A DNA stretch of 64,000 nt. Origin: CAVREM01 sp963728825 (GTDB lineage Bacteria > Acidobacteriota > Vicinamibacteria > Vicinamibacterales > CAVVIG01). The DNA is taken from NCBI GenBank assembly GCA_963728825.1, contig CAVSLA010000006.1, forward strand, positions 620,001 through 684,000. The letters run 5' to 3'. The notes beneath the pieces are model-generated. The model ran no database searches. It was not told the origin of the DNA and saw only the letters and a program-made list of their open reading frames with translations. Positions 23,731 through 32,165 of the stretch are shown here, in pieces. Numbering within the stretch: the stretch's first letter is position 1; every line of letters starts with the position of its first letter. The position numbers and the translations under genes were made by a program.

Positions 23731-24879
23731 TCAGACGCTGGCGGCTGCCGTGCGCCCCTGCGACTGAGTCGCAGCGCTACGGCCAGGAGCCACCCGGAAC
23801 AGCTGGAACGGCAAGTGACAATCGTATTTTCGCAGAAAGTTGAGGAACTTCTTGTAGTCGTCGTCCCCCATGTTGAAGAGCTGAGTCAGCAGCCGATAGT
23901 TCCCGTTCGTGCTCTCGAGACCGATCTTGATGATTTTTCGAAGATCCGCCCGGGTGAGATCGCGCGACATGAAAATCGGATATACGACAGCCCAGAAAGA
24001 CTCGCCGTGCTTCAGCATCCTGGCGGCAAGCTCGTCGACCTGGGAAGGTGTGGGCTGAGCATCACCTGATGTTTGGGCCGGCACCGCCGCCGCACGCGTG
24101 GCGCCGAATACATCGGACGGAAGATCCACGGCGCGAACAGCGCGGCCATTGACCTTCAGCACCACCCGCTCGACGACGTTCTTGAGCTCTCGAACATTTC
24201 CGGGCCACCGGTGTAGGAGCAGCTGTTCCATCGCACCCGCCGAGATCTCGGGGCGCGCCGCCCGATGCTGCCGGCTGTAAAAATCCAGAAAGTGATCGAC
24301 GAGCAGGCCGATATCCTCCGCCCGTTCGCGCAACGGAGGAATGCACAGACGGATGACGTTCAAGCGGAAGTACAGGTCTTCGCGAAACGCCCCCGACTCA
24401 ATCTGCGCACGCAGTTCTCGATTGGTCGCGGTAATCAGGCGGACATTCACGCGTGTGTGGGACCGATCCGCTCCAACGCGTTGAATCTCACCGGTTTCCA
24501 GAAACCGAAGCAGGACGGCCTGCATCCGGGGGCTCATCTCGCCGACTTCGTCCAGGAACACGGTGCCGTTCGGCGCCATTTCCAGCAGACCCGGCTTGTC
24601 GCGGTACGCGCCGGTGAAGCTGCCGCGAACGTGGCCGAACAACTCAGATTCGAGCAGCGAATCCGGCAGACCTGCGCAGTTCACGGTGAGAAGGGGCCCG
24701 GACGCGCGGCCGCTGCGTTGATGGATATGACGGGCGACGACTTCCTTCCCCACGCCCGTTTCGCCAGTTATCAGAACCTTTGCGTCGGAGCGGGCGGCGC
24801 ACTCGATATCGGCTTCCAGCAATCGAATCGCTTCGCTTTGCCCGATGAGCGGCATTTCCTGTCGAGGTGCAAAAGACAC
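23731..24879 (-). CDS. Sigma-54-dependent transcriptional activator without receiver domain (1)
   Basis: A 382-aa bacterial enhancer-binding protein built of an AAA+ domain and a C-terminal DNA-binding region. Walker A is G-E-T-G-V-G-K-E (residues 39-46), the sigma-54 contact loop reads G-S-F-T-G-A (86-91, canonical GAFTGA), Walker B is V-F-L-D-E-V-G-E-M, and R-E-D-L-Y-F-R-L-N-V, P-P-L-R-E-R and W-P-G-N-V-R-E-L follow. The last 80 residues are not a standard Fis helix-turn-helix but share with the activator at 25398 the pattern E-S-F-W-x-x-V-Y-P, G-N-Y, L-F-N-M, D-Y-K-x-F-L-N-F-L-R-K and L-P-F. Start: GTG 24879, preceded by AAGAAGGA at a good distance; ATG 24855 is the alternative. First gene of a three-gene reverse operon. 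Confidence 0.88.
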   Translation of the reverse strand: MSFAPRQEMPLIGQSEAIRLLEADIECAARSDAKVLITGETGVGKEVVARHIHQRSGRASGPLLTVNCAGLPDSLLESELFGHVRGSFTGAYRDKPGLLEMAPNGTVFLDEVGEMSPRMQAVLLRFLETGEIQRVGADRSHTRVNVRLITATNRELRAQIESGAFREDLYFRLNVIRLCIPPLRERAEDIGLLVDHFLDFYSRQHRAARPEISAGAMEQLLLHRWPGNVRELKNVVERVVLKVNGRAVRAVDLPSDVFGATRAAAVPAQTSGDAQPTPSQVDELAARMLKHGESFWAVVYPIFMSRDLTRADLRKIIKIGLESTNGNYRLLTQLFNMGDDDYKKFLNFLRKYDCHLPFQLFRVAPGRSAATQSQGRTAAASV

Positions 24880-25397
24880 GCGCGAGGTCCTTCTTGTCCT
24901 ATCGTGCTGGTTTAGTCCAGGTGTGCCGGGCGAGCGCACGAAAGCTGATGCTGAGAAGACATCCTACCGGTACGGGACATTGTCGTCAATCGGAACGATC
25001 CCTTAGTGTCATATCGAACACGGTCGTTACACACCAGACATAAATGTTGCTAGATAAATCACTTAAAGAGGTTTCAAGATCACCAAACTGAGCAGTATTG
25101 TGTAGTGAAAGCATGCAACCCTACGCCGTCACCTGAGCCAGATTGCCAAGCCCAGGGGCGTCTTTGGACTTCTGGCTGTCAGCATAAAGTCAGCTCTGGG
25201 GCGGACTTTCTTCAGCCTCACGCCGCCCGCCGGCGGATGTTTCGCGTCCGTCGCTTGACGGTGCCGAGCGTCCGATTACCCGTTAATGCCCGCCGGATAA
25301 CGACATGTACGGACGCCCGCCATCCGGCTGGGTTCGGGACGCTTCCTTGCACTCAGGCGCATCACCGTTTCACATGGACGGTGAGGCACGAATCCCG
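24880..25397. other. 518-base divergent control region between two sigma-54 activators
   Basis: No convincing gene. The middle (about 25000-25110) is clearly richer in A+T than the surroundings, with ATAAATGTTGCTAGATAAATC and TTAAAGAGG-like stretches, as expected for a shared promoter and binding region. A sigma-54-like element sits at 25336-25350. Enhancer sites for the activators may be here, but I cannot name a palindrome with confidence. Confidence 0.45.
25336..25350 (+). promoter_or_regulatory. Candidate sigma-54 promoter before the second activator
   Basis: GGGACG-CTTCC-TTGC, followed by A: the GG (25337-25338) and GC (25349-25350) are exactly 10 bases apart and the -12 box TTGCA is perfect, but the -24 box lacks the TGGC start. 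The start site would be near 25362, 36 bases before ATG 25398. Confidence 0.4.
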
Positions 25398-26552
25398 ATG
25401 AGACAAAACGGTCACGTGAACTTGATTGGTACGAGTCCGGCGATGACGGAATTGGCCGCGGAGGTCGAGCGGGTCGCGCGCTCCGACGCCAAGGTCCTCA
25501 TCACCGGAGAAAGCGGCGTCGGCAAGGAAGTGGTGGCGCGAGCGATCTGCGCCGCGAGTCCCCGGGCGGAGGCGCCGTTCGTGCCGGTCAACTGCGCCGG
25601 GATTCCCGAGACGCTGCTCGAGTCCGAACTGTTTGGTCACGTGAAGGGCAGCTTCACGGGCGCCTACCGCGACAAGCCCGGCAAGCTGGAGCTCGCCGAC
25701 AACGGCACCATCTTCCTCGATGAGATCGGGGAAATGACGCTGCGCATGCAGGGTCTGCTGCTCCGATTCCTCGAGACGGGCGAAATTCAGAAAGTCGGCG
25801 CCGAGCGCGTCGGCATGTCGAAGAACGTCCGCATCGTCGCCGCGACCAACCGCAGCCTGCGCGAGCTGATCACGCAAGGTCAGTTCAGGGAGGACCTGTT
25901 CTATCGGCTGAACGTCATTCACCTCATCGTTCCGCCACTCCGCGAGCGCCGTCAGGATATTCCGACGCTCGTCGATCACTTCCTGCGCAAGTTCAACGGC
26001 ATCGGCAATGGCAACGGGAACGGCCACGCCAACGGCAACGGGAATGGCAACGGACACGGAAACAGCCACGGCAACGGAAGGGACTTCGACTCCCGCTACG
26101 TGGTCCGGCAGTTCGCGCCCGAGGCGCTGACCGCTCTGTGCGAGTACTCGTGGCCCGGCAACGTTCGTGAGCTCGAAAACGTTATCGAGCGCCTGGTCGT
26201 GACCGGTCGCCGCGAAACGATCGAGGTCGGCGATCTGGGCCATGAAATCCGCACGCCCAGCACGATCGGTCTGCGCCCCCGACGCGAGCGGCGCCGCACA
26301 ATCTCCGACGATCTGTTCAAGAAACTGGTCGACGATCGCGAATCGTTCTGGTCGACGGTCTACCCGCTGTACATGAATCGGGAGATCACCCGAGGCAACG
26401 TGCGCGATCTCGTGCACAAAGGGCTCGAGCAGGCACGCGGCAACTACAAGATCGTCCTGAAGCTGTTCAACATGGAGTCGCGTGACTACAAGCGGTTTCT
26501 GAACTTCCTGAGGAAGCACGACTGCCAGCTGCCGTTCAAGGAATATCGCTAG
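25398..26552 (+). CDS. Sigma-54-dependent transcriptional activator without receiver domain (2)
   Basis: A 384-aa paralogue of the activator at 23731. Walker A G-E-S-G-V-G-K-E (37-44), contact loop G-S-F-T-G-A (84-89), Walker B I-F-L-D-E-I-G-E-M, then F-R-E-D-L-F-Y-R-L-N-V-I-H-L and W-P-G-N-V-R-E-L-E-N. Between about residues 200 and 229 the AAA+ domain carries a run of Asn-Gly pairs with His and Ser, a low-complexity insert absent from the paralogue. The C-terminal 80 residues are the shared E-S-F-W ... L-P-F region. ATG 25398 gives M-R-Q-N-G-H-V-N-L-I-G, aligned with the paralogue; ATG 25374 would add eight residues. It lies 31 bases before the Wza-like gene and probably heads the EPS export operon, acting as its local regulator. 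Confidence 0.88.
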   Translation: MRQNGHVNLIGTSPAMTELAAEVERVARSDAKVLITGESGVGKEVVARAICAASPRAEAPFVPVNCAGIPETLLESELFGHVKGSFTGAYRDKPGKLELADNGTIFLDEIGEMTLRMQGLLLRFLETGEIQKVGAERVGMSKNVRIVAATNRSLRELITQGQFREDLFYRLNVIHLIVPPLRERRQDIPTLVDHFLRKFNGIGNGNGNGHANGNGNGNGHGNSHGNGRDFDSRYVVRQFAPEALTALCEYSWPGNVRELENVIERLVVTGRRETIEVGDLGHEIRTPSTIGLRPRRERRRTISDDLFKKLVDDRESFWSTVYPLYMNREITRGNVRDLVHKGLEQARGNYKIVLKLFNMESRDYKRFLNFLRKHDCQLPFKEYR

Positions 26553-26583
26553 GTTTCCAGCCCGCTGATACGAAGGAATGAGC

Positions 26584-27213
26584 ATGTTGCGAAGTGTACG
26601 CAGAAGTGCGTCCGGCTGGTGCCGCATCGGTCCTGGTGATTGTTGCGATGCTCACGTCGGTTGCGGCCGCCCAGAATGGAACGCCGGCAGTCGCGGCGGC
26701 GACAGGAAGCATTCCCGCGATCGTGCCACCGGCCGACTACGTCATCGGTCCGTTCGATCGCCTGTCCATCGTGTTCTGGCGCGAGAAGGAACTGTCGGCC
26801 GACGTCATCGTCCGTCCGGACGGGAAGATTTCGTTGCCGCTGCTGAACGATGTGCAGGCCGCCGGTTGACGCCCGATCAGCTCCGCCTGCGCGTCACCGA
26901 AGAAGCCAAGCGGTTCGTCACGGATCCGACGGCCACGATCGTCGTCACCGAGATCCACAGCCGCAAGGTGTTCATCACCGGCGAAGTCGAAAAGCCAGGC
27001 GAATACCCGCTCACCGGACCGACGAGCGTGCTGCAACTCATCGCGATGGCCGGCGGTGTCAGGGAGTACGCCGACAAGGAAAAAATCGTTGTGCTACGGA
27101 CCGAGGGCGGAATCGAACGCGGCCTGCGCTTCAACTACAAGGACGTGGTCGCCCAGCGAAACATGCAGCAGAACGTCCAACTGAAACCCGGGGATACCGT
27201 CGTTGTTCCCTGA
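26584..27213 (+). CDS. Polysaccharide export protein (Wza-like), with one extra and one missing base
   Basis: A small outer-membrane export protein, 209 aa when corrected. ATG 26584 is preceded by GAAGGA at 7 bases. The signal peptide becomes readable only if a T near 26617 is dropped, giving M-L-R-S-V-R-R-S-A-S-G-G-A-A-S-V-L-V then A-A-A-Q. The poly-export domain follows: D-Y-V-I-G-P-F-D-R-L-S-I-V-F-W-R and V-R-P-D-G-K-I-S-L-P-L-L. A stop at 26867-26869 disappears if one T is restored, rejoining V-Q-A-A-G-L-T-P-D-Q-L. Then comes an SLBB region with V-F-I-T-G-E-V-E-K-P-G and the end L-K-P-G-D-T-V-V-V-P. The two errors cancel, and both halves are fully conserved, so a real export gene is likely. 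It heads a run of EPS export genes. Confidence 0.85.
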   Translation: MLRSVRRSASGWCRIGPGDCCDAHVGCGRPEWNAGSRGGDRKHSRDRATGRLRHRSVRSPVHRVLAREGTVGRRHRPSGREDFVAAAERCAGRRLTPDQLRLRVTEEAKRFVTDPTATIVVTEIHSRKVFITGEVEKPGEYPLTGPTSVLQLIAMAGGVREYADKEKIVVLRTEGGIERGLRFNYKDVVAQRNMQQNVQLKPGDTVVVP

Positions 27214-28525
27214 CACAAACGCTCAGCCATTCCGCCCAGGACGAGGAGATCTGTTTGCCCTGTGCGCGGTCCTATGCGTTCAGCTCGCCACGCCCGCGCC
27301 GGCGATCGCTCAAGAGGTCGGGACTGAGCGTCCTTATCGCGGTCTGTTTGGCGGCGGCGCCGGCGGGCCCGAGCAGGGTCAGTCGCTCGAGATGACCTGG
27401 GCGCTGTCCGGCGCGAATGACGACAATGACACAGGCGGGAGTCTGGACGTCGACCGGGGGTTGTTTGCCGCAAACAGTGTCTACGGGACGACTGGGGCGA
27501 ATCTGTCTTATACGGCCCGCGGAAAGTCGATGGCGTTTACGGCGACCGGCGGCTCGACTGGCCGATACTACCGAGACTATCCCAATCTCAACGCGTTCGA
27601 CGCCGTCGGTGGCGCCCGTTTCGTCGCTGGGCTCGGCCGGCGGGTGACGTTCAACGCGTCGCAGAACTTCCAATACTTGCCCTATTACCAGATGGACTTT
27701 CTGGCCGCGATCGTGCCATCGAGCGAGCGGTCGGGCCGTTCGGAGATCGATCCTGTCGCGCCGCAGCCGTCTCGCGGGTACGATGGCAGCGCCGCATTGC
27801 AGAGCCGTTTCGGCGGCCGTTCGACGTTCTCAGTCAACTATGCGTATCGTCACACCAGTTTCGAGAGTGATGACGAGCAGTTCGACTGGCGGCTTGGCAA
27901 TGTCGCGTTCAGCCACGGCCTGACGCGCTATGCGTCCCTTCGGCTTGGCTATGGTTATGGAACCTCGGCAAACACCTTCGGCACGAGCGGAGGGCCGAAC
28001 CAAAGCCATCTGTTCGACGTCGGCGTCGACTACAGCCGTGCGCTGTCGTTCTCACGTCGAACGACGTTCTCGTTTCGCACCGGGTCGGCGTCGTTCTCGC
28101 AGGACGGCAGGCAGCAGTTCCTGGTGACCGGCGATGCCACCCTGACCCGTGAGATTGGCCGCTCATGGACGGGTGGCGCGTCCTACAACCGCGGCGTGCA
28201 GTACGTGGCGGGTTTTGCCGATCCGCTCCTCGCCGACACGATTCAGGCGAGTATCTCCGGCCTGCTGTCGCGCCGCCTGACGCTCAATCTCTCGACGGGC
28301 TACTCCTCCGGCTCGTTGGCGGCCAGCAGTCAGAACTATTCGACGCTGCATGGCGAATCTCGTTTGCGCGTCGCGTTGAATCAGTTTCTCTCGGTCGACG
28401 CCCGGTATGGTTACTATCGCTATATTTTTGATGAATCGGTGCAGCTTCCGCTCGAGCTGCCGCGCAGCCTCAATCGGCATGGCCTCAGGATTGGCCTGAC
28501 CGGATGGCTGCCGCTCTATCGGTAG
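27203..28525 (+). CDS. Outer-membrane beta-barrel protein of the EPS locus
   Basis: A 440-aa exported protein. TTG 27203 overlaps the end of the Wza-like gene by 11 bases and gives an N-terminus with an Arg-containing n-region, L-F-A-L-C-A-V-L-C-V as hydrophobic core and cleavage after P-A-I-A-Q. The rest is made of alternating-residue strands rich in Tyr, Ser, Arg and Gly, such as L-R-L-G-Y-G-Y-G-T-S and V-N-Y-A-Y-R-H-T-S-F, typical of a barrel of roughly 16 or more strands. EPS loci of the exosortase type carry a similar uncharacterised barrel at this place. It probably forms or supports the outer-membrane pore together with the Wza-like protein; no catalytic motif is seen. Confidence 0.75.
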   Translation: MFPDTNAQPFRPGRGDLFALCAVLCVQLATPAPAIAQEVGTERPYRGLFGGGAGGPEQGQSLEMTWALSGANDDNDTGGSLDVDRGLFAANSVYGTTGANLSYTARGKSMAFTATGGSTGRYYRDYPNLNAFDAVGGARFVAGLGRRVTFNASQNFQYLPYYQMDFLAAIVPSSERSGRSEIDPVAPQPSRGYDGSAALQSRFGGRSTFSVNYAYRHTSFESDDEQFDWRLGNVAFSHGLTRYASLRLGYGYGTSANTFGTSGGPNQSHLFDVGVDYSRALSFSRRTTFSFRTGSASFSQDGRQQFLVTGDATLTREIGRSWTGGASYNRGVQYVAGFADPLLADTIQASISGLLSRRLTLNLSTGYSSGSLAASSQNYSTLHGESRLRVALNQFLSVDARYGYYRYIFDESVQLPLELPRSLNRHGLRIGLTGWLPLYR

Positions 28526-28537
28526 GCAGGTGATGGC

Positions 28538-30103
28538 GTGATTCCCGGTAAGCAGTACGGCCCAGAGGATTTCCTCCGCATCGCCTGGCGGCGAAAGTGG
28601 CTGATCGTCGTGCCGTTCGTGGTGATTGGCGCGGCGACGGTCGCTGCGACGAGCTTGTTGCCAAACGTCTACAAGTCAGAAACGTTGATTCTGGTCGTTC
28701 CTCAGCGCGTGCCCGAGTCCTATGTGCAGTCGACCGTGACGATGCGGATCGAAGATCGCCTGCAGTCGATTAGCCAGCAGATCATGAGTCGGCCCCGGCT
28801 GGAGCGAATCATTCAGGAACTGAACCTGTACGCCGAGCTCCGAAAAACCGCGCTGATGGAGGACGTCGTCCAGCGCATGCGGGAAGAGATTGATCCGCAG
28901 ATCGTCAGAGGTGATGCCTTCCGGATTACCTATTTTTCTGGCGATCCAGCCACCGCCATGCGCGTCGTCGAACGTCTCGCGGACCTCTTTATCGAGGAAA
29001 ACCTCCGCGATCGCGAGGTGCTTGCTGAAGGGACCAACCAATTTCTCGAGTCGCAGCTGGAGGATGCACGGCGGAGGCTCGTCGAAAACGAACAAAGGCT
29101 CGCCGAGTACCGGCTCAAGCACTCCGACGAGATGCCGAGTCAGCTGAATGCGAACATCCAGGCCCAGCACAATGCCGAGATGCAGGTGCAGTCCCTGATC
29201 AACGCGCTGGCGATCGATCGTGACCGTCGACGATCGCTGGAACGTCAGATTAGCGACTTGGCGTTGCCACTGGGTACCGAGGCCCCTGCGCAGCCTCCTC
29301 ATGCCGTGGGCACCGAAGAGGCGGGAGCGAGCAGTGCGGAACGGCTGGCGGCGGCCCGCGAACAGTTGACGGGGCTGGAGAACCGCCTGACGGGTGAGCA
29401 TCCCGACGTAATTCGCGCCAGACGCGCCGTCGCCGAGCTCGAGCAGAAGGTCAAGGACGACGCTGCCGCCGGTCCACGAGCGACGCCGGCACGTCCGGAG
29501 CCGCTCGCCGAGCGGGTCCGACAGAGCCGGCTGAAGGAATTGCAGGCCGACTTGGAAAGCCTGACCCGCGACATCACGGCGAAAGAAGAGCTCGAGCGTC
29601 GTCTGCGAAGCACGATTGCAACGTATCAACAGCGGGTACAGGCCGTGCCGCTTCGTGAGTCGGAACTGTCTGCGCTGACGCGCGATTACGAAACCATCAA
29701 CGAGATGTACCAGAGCCTGCTGCAGCGTCACGAGGCGTCGAAGATTTCCGCCAACCTCGAGCGCCGCCAACAGGGGGAGCAGTTCAAGGTGCTCGAGCCG
29801 GCGAACCTGCCGGAGAGACCGTTCAGTCCGAATCGCTTCCGCCTCAATCTGCTGGGCGCCTTTTTTGGTCTTGCGTTCGGAGCGGCAATTGCCGGCGGTC
29901 TGGAGTTTCTCGACAAGACGATCCGGTCCGAAGAGGATGTGCGGGTCGCCCTCGGCTTGCCGGTCCTTGCGCTGGTGCCGCGCGTCGCGGGCGATGGCGG
30001 ACCGGCCGTGGCCCGTCGATGGGTTCCGTGGAGCATCGCAGGCGCCGTGGTGCTGGCACTAGCGGCCGCGGTAGCCGGTGCCGCGCTGTTCATGAGGGCG
30101 TAA
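28538..30103 (+). CDS. Polysaccharide chain-length determinant (Wzz/GNVR family)
   Basis: A 521-aa inner-membrane co-polymerase that sets glycan length. Helix 1 lies at about residues 24-43 (W-L-I-V-V-P-F-V-V-I-G), helix 2 near 430-450 (L-G-A-F-F-G-L-A-F-G) and a further hydrophobic segment at the very C-terminus. Between them is a long periplasmic region with coiled coil: L-E-S-Q-L-E-D-A-R-R-R-L-V-E-N and E-L-E-Q-K-V-K. Before helix 2 comes the Pro-rich P-A-N-L-P-E-R-P-F-S-P-N-R of the GNVR domain. No Walker motif is present; the kinase is separate, two genes on. GTG 28538 is 12 bases after the barrel stop. Architecture fits the exosortase-locus subfamily of Wzz proteins. Confidence 0.88.
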   Translation: MIPGKQYGPEDFLRIAWRRKWLIVVPFVVIGAATVAATSLLPNVYKSETLILVVPQRVPESYVQSTVTMRIEDRLQSISQQIMSRPRLERIIQELNLYAELRKTALMEDVVQRMREEIDPQIVRGDAFRITYFSGDPATAMRVVERLADLFIEENLRDREVLAEGTNQFLESQLEDARRRLVENEQRLAEYRLKHSDEMPSQLNANIQAQHNAEMQVQSLINALAIDRDRRRSLERQISDLALPLGTEAPAQPPHAVGTEEAGASSAERLAAAREQLTGLENRLTGEHPDVIRARRAVAELEQKVKDDAAAGPRATPARPEPLAERVRQSRLKELQADLESLTRDITAKEELERRLRSTIATYQQRVQAVPLRESELSALTRDYETINEMYQSLLQRHEASKISANLERRQQGEQFKVLEPANLPERPFSPNRFRLNLLGAFFGLAFGAAIAGGLEFLDKTIRSEEDVRVALGLPVLALVPRVAGDGGPAVARRWVPWSIAGAVVLALAAAVAGAALFMRA

Positions 30104-31098
30104 TGTACGAAACCTTCTACGGATTGACCGCACGCCCGTTCGAGTTGACGCCAGATTCGCGCTATCTCTTTCTGACGCCGCAGCACACCGAGGCGCTGGC
30201 CCATCTCGAATATGGGCTGACAGGCCGGAAAGGTATCACGCTGCTCATCGGCGAAGTGGGAACGGGCAAGACGACGGTTCTGCAGTCCGCGCTCGGACGC
30301 AGCCGCCAGGCGCACGTATTATGCGCGCACCTCTCGAACCCGACGTTGTCGCGCGATGAGTTCTACCAATTCGTGGCCACTGAGTTCGGTCTCAGTTCCC
30401 AGGCGGCCGGTTCGAAGGCTCAGTTCCTGATCGAATTGAAGCAGCTGGTGGAAAAGCGGCACAACAACGGAGAGGTCACCGCGCTGATTGTCGATGAAGC
30501 GCAAAGCCTGCCGCTTGACCTGCTGGAAGAGATCCGGCTGCTGGCGAACCTCGAAAGCGAGAACAGCAAGCTCCTGCAGGTGGTGCTCGTCGGCCAGCCC
30601 GAGTTGGCGGCGCGACTGAACGAACCGGAACTGCGCCAGCTGAAGCAACGCATCGCGCTGCGGTGCACGCTCGCGCCGATGTCACTGCGCGAGACGGCGG
30701 CGTATATCGCCGGACGCATCAGGATTGCGGGAGGAGACGCGGCAAAGCTGTTTACGCGCGAAGCCGTGTATGAGATCTTCGAGTGGTCGCAGGGCGTGCC
30801 GCGCACGGTCAGCGTGATCTGTGACAACGCGCTGGTCAGCGGTTTTGCCTTGGGAATCCGTCCCGTCGATCGGGGAATCGTGAGAGAGGTCTGCCACGAT
30901 TTCGACATGGAGAGCACCACGGACCAACAGTCGAACCTCCCAGGGATGTCGGCTGGGTCCGAGGAGCGGCCGGCGCCGGAGACGGCGGCAGAGGCAGCGG
31001 AAGCAGGCACACCGCCGGTTCCCGTTCAATCATCATCGGCGCGGGAGCGGCGGCTCTTCTCGATGTTCGGCGTCCGCCGCTCCAGGAGCCGTGCATGA
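30103..31098 (+). CDS. XrtA-type secretion ATPase (ExeA/GspA-like AAA protein)
   Basis: A 331-aa AAA ATPase. M-Y-E-T-F-Y-G-L-T-A-R-P-F-E-L-T-P-D is the family N-terminus; Walker A is G-E-V-G-T-G-K-T near residues 46-53; Walker B is A-L-I-V-D-E-A-Q-S; L-V-G-Q-P-E-L-A and L-K-Q-R-I-A-L-R-C follow. It resembles the ATPase found beside Wzz and the tyrosine kinase in PEP-CTERM/exosortase EPS loci, and more distantly ExeA of type II secretion. ATG 30103 overlaps the previous TAA (TAATG). The last 60 residues are a Pro/Ala/Glu-rich linker with no domain. It probably energises or regulates EPS export; its exact role is not established for the family. Confidence 0.87.
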   Translation: MYETFYGLTARPFELTPDSRYLFLTPQHTEALAHLEYGLTGRKGITLLIGEVGTGKTTVLQSALGRSRQAHVLCAHLSNPTLSRDEFYQFVATEFGLSSQAAGSKAQFLIELKQLVEKRHNNGEVTALIVDEAQSLPLDLLEEIRLLANLESENSKLLQVVLVGQPELAARLNEPELRQLKQRIALRCTLAPMSLRETAAYIAGRIRIAGGDAAKLFTREAVYEIFEWSQGVPRTVSVICDNALVSGFALGIRPVDRGIVREVCHDFDMESTTDQQSNLPGMSAGSEERPAPETAAEAAEAGTPPVPVQSSSARERRLFSMFGVRRSRSRA

Positions 31099-32069
31099 GT
31101 CATTTGGAACGGGCATTGCGGCGTTCTCGCGCAGAGAACGCCGACGCCGATCATAGGGGAGGCGAGCGCACGCTGCCGCCCCGGACGCCCAATGCGGCGT
31201 TCGCCCCGCCATGGGCATTCGACGAAGTGCGCCCATCGGGCCCGTCCGTTGCACCGATTCGCGACGAAGCCGTCACCCCGCCGGCGTCCGCTGCGCCAGT
31301 AGGGCCACCAGCCGCCTTGCCAGGGCCCGTGCAGGGCCACCCAGACGTTAAGTTCGCCGACTTTGACAGCGCCGTTCGTTCCAAGCTCGTCGTTGGCGAC
31401 AGGGCCTCGGCGGTCATGAGAGAACAGTTCCGCAAGATCGCGGCCTCCCTGTACCGGCTGCGCGAGCAGCGGCCGCTCGGTGTCGTGATGGTCGTCAGTG
31501 CTGTGCCCGGAGAGGGCAAAACACTGACGTCGACAAATCTCGCGCTGACGCTCAGTGAGTCCTATCTAAGCCGAGTCCTGCTGGTCGACGCCGATTTACG
31601 ACGACCGACCGTTCACACCGTCTTCGGTCTGCCGAACAAGGTCGGCCTCAAGGACGACCTCGCTGCCGTCCCCGATCGCCCGCTCTCGACCGTCAAGGTG
31701 TCGACGCAGCTGGAGGTCTTGACGGCCGGTTCCGCACAGATGGATCCGATGGGCGCGCTGACTTCGGAGCGGCTCCGATTCCTGCTGCGACGCGCATCCC
31801 AGGAGTTCGAGTGGGTGCTGATCGACACGCCGCCCGCCGAGCTCCTGCCCGACGCGAAGATTCTCGCGAGCCTCGCCGATGCCGCCGTCCTGGTCGTTGA
31901 AGCCGGTTCGACCAATTGCGACCAGGCGCAGCGGGCGGTCGAGGCGATCGGCCACGACCGCATCGTCGGTGTGGTGCTGAACCAGGTGTCTGAGCCAAAA
32001 AACCTCGATCGCTACTATGGCTACTATGGGGATTCGCGGCAGCGTCAGGGCACGCACGAAAACGCCTGA
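31095..32069 (+). CDS. CpsD/CapB-family bacterial tyrosine kinase
   Basis: A 324-aa P-loop kinase that works with the Wzz-type protein to control chain length. About 95 residues of Pro-rich linker precede the kinase domain. Walker A is S-A-V-P-G-E-G-K-T, followed by N-L-A-L-T, the Walker A' L-L-V-D-A-D-L-R-R-P and Walker B L-I-D-T-P-P. The C-terminus has the tyrosine cluster Y-Y-G-Y-Y-G, the autophosphorylation site of BY-kinases. ATG 31095 overlaps the ATPase stop. Followed by a 96-base gap before the transporter. Order Wza, barrel, Wzz, ATPase, kinase matches exosortase-type EPS operons closely. Confidence 0.9.
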   Translation: MSHLERALRRSRAENADADHRGGERTLPPRTPNAAFAPPWAFDEVRPSGPSVAPIRDEAVTPPASAAPVGPPAALPGPVQGHPDVKFADFDSAVRSKLVVGDRASAVMREQFRKIAASLYRLREQRPLGVVMVVSAVPGEGKTLTSTNLALTLSESYLSRVLLVDADLRRPTVHTVFGLPNKVGLKDDLAAVPDRPLSTVKVSTQLEVLTAGSAQMDPMGALTSERLRFLLRRASQEFEWVLIDTPPAELLPDAKILASLADAAVLVVEAGSTNCDQAQRAVEAIGHDRIVGVVLNQVSEPKNLDRYYGYYGDSRQRQGTHENA

Positions 32070-32165
32070 ATCCCTCGGACCTGAGTTCTTGCGAGTGCAC
32101 CCGAATCCGGCCGCAAATCCAGCCACGCGCCGCGCCGTGCCCGCTGTCTAGAGAACGCTTCATTC

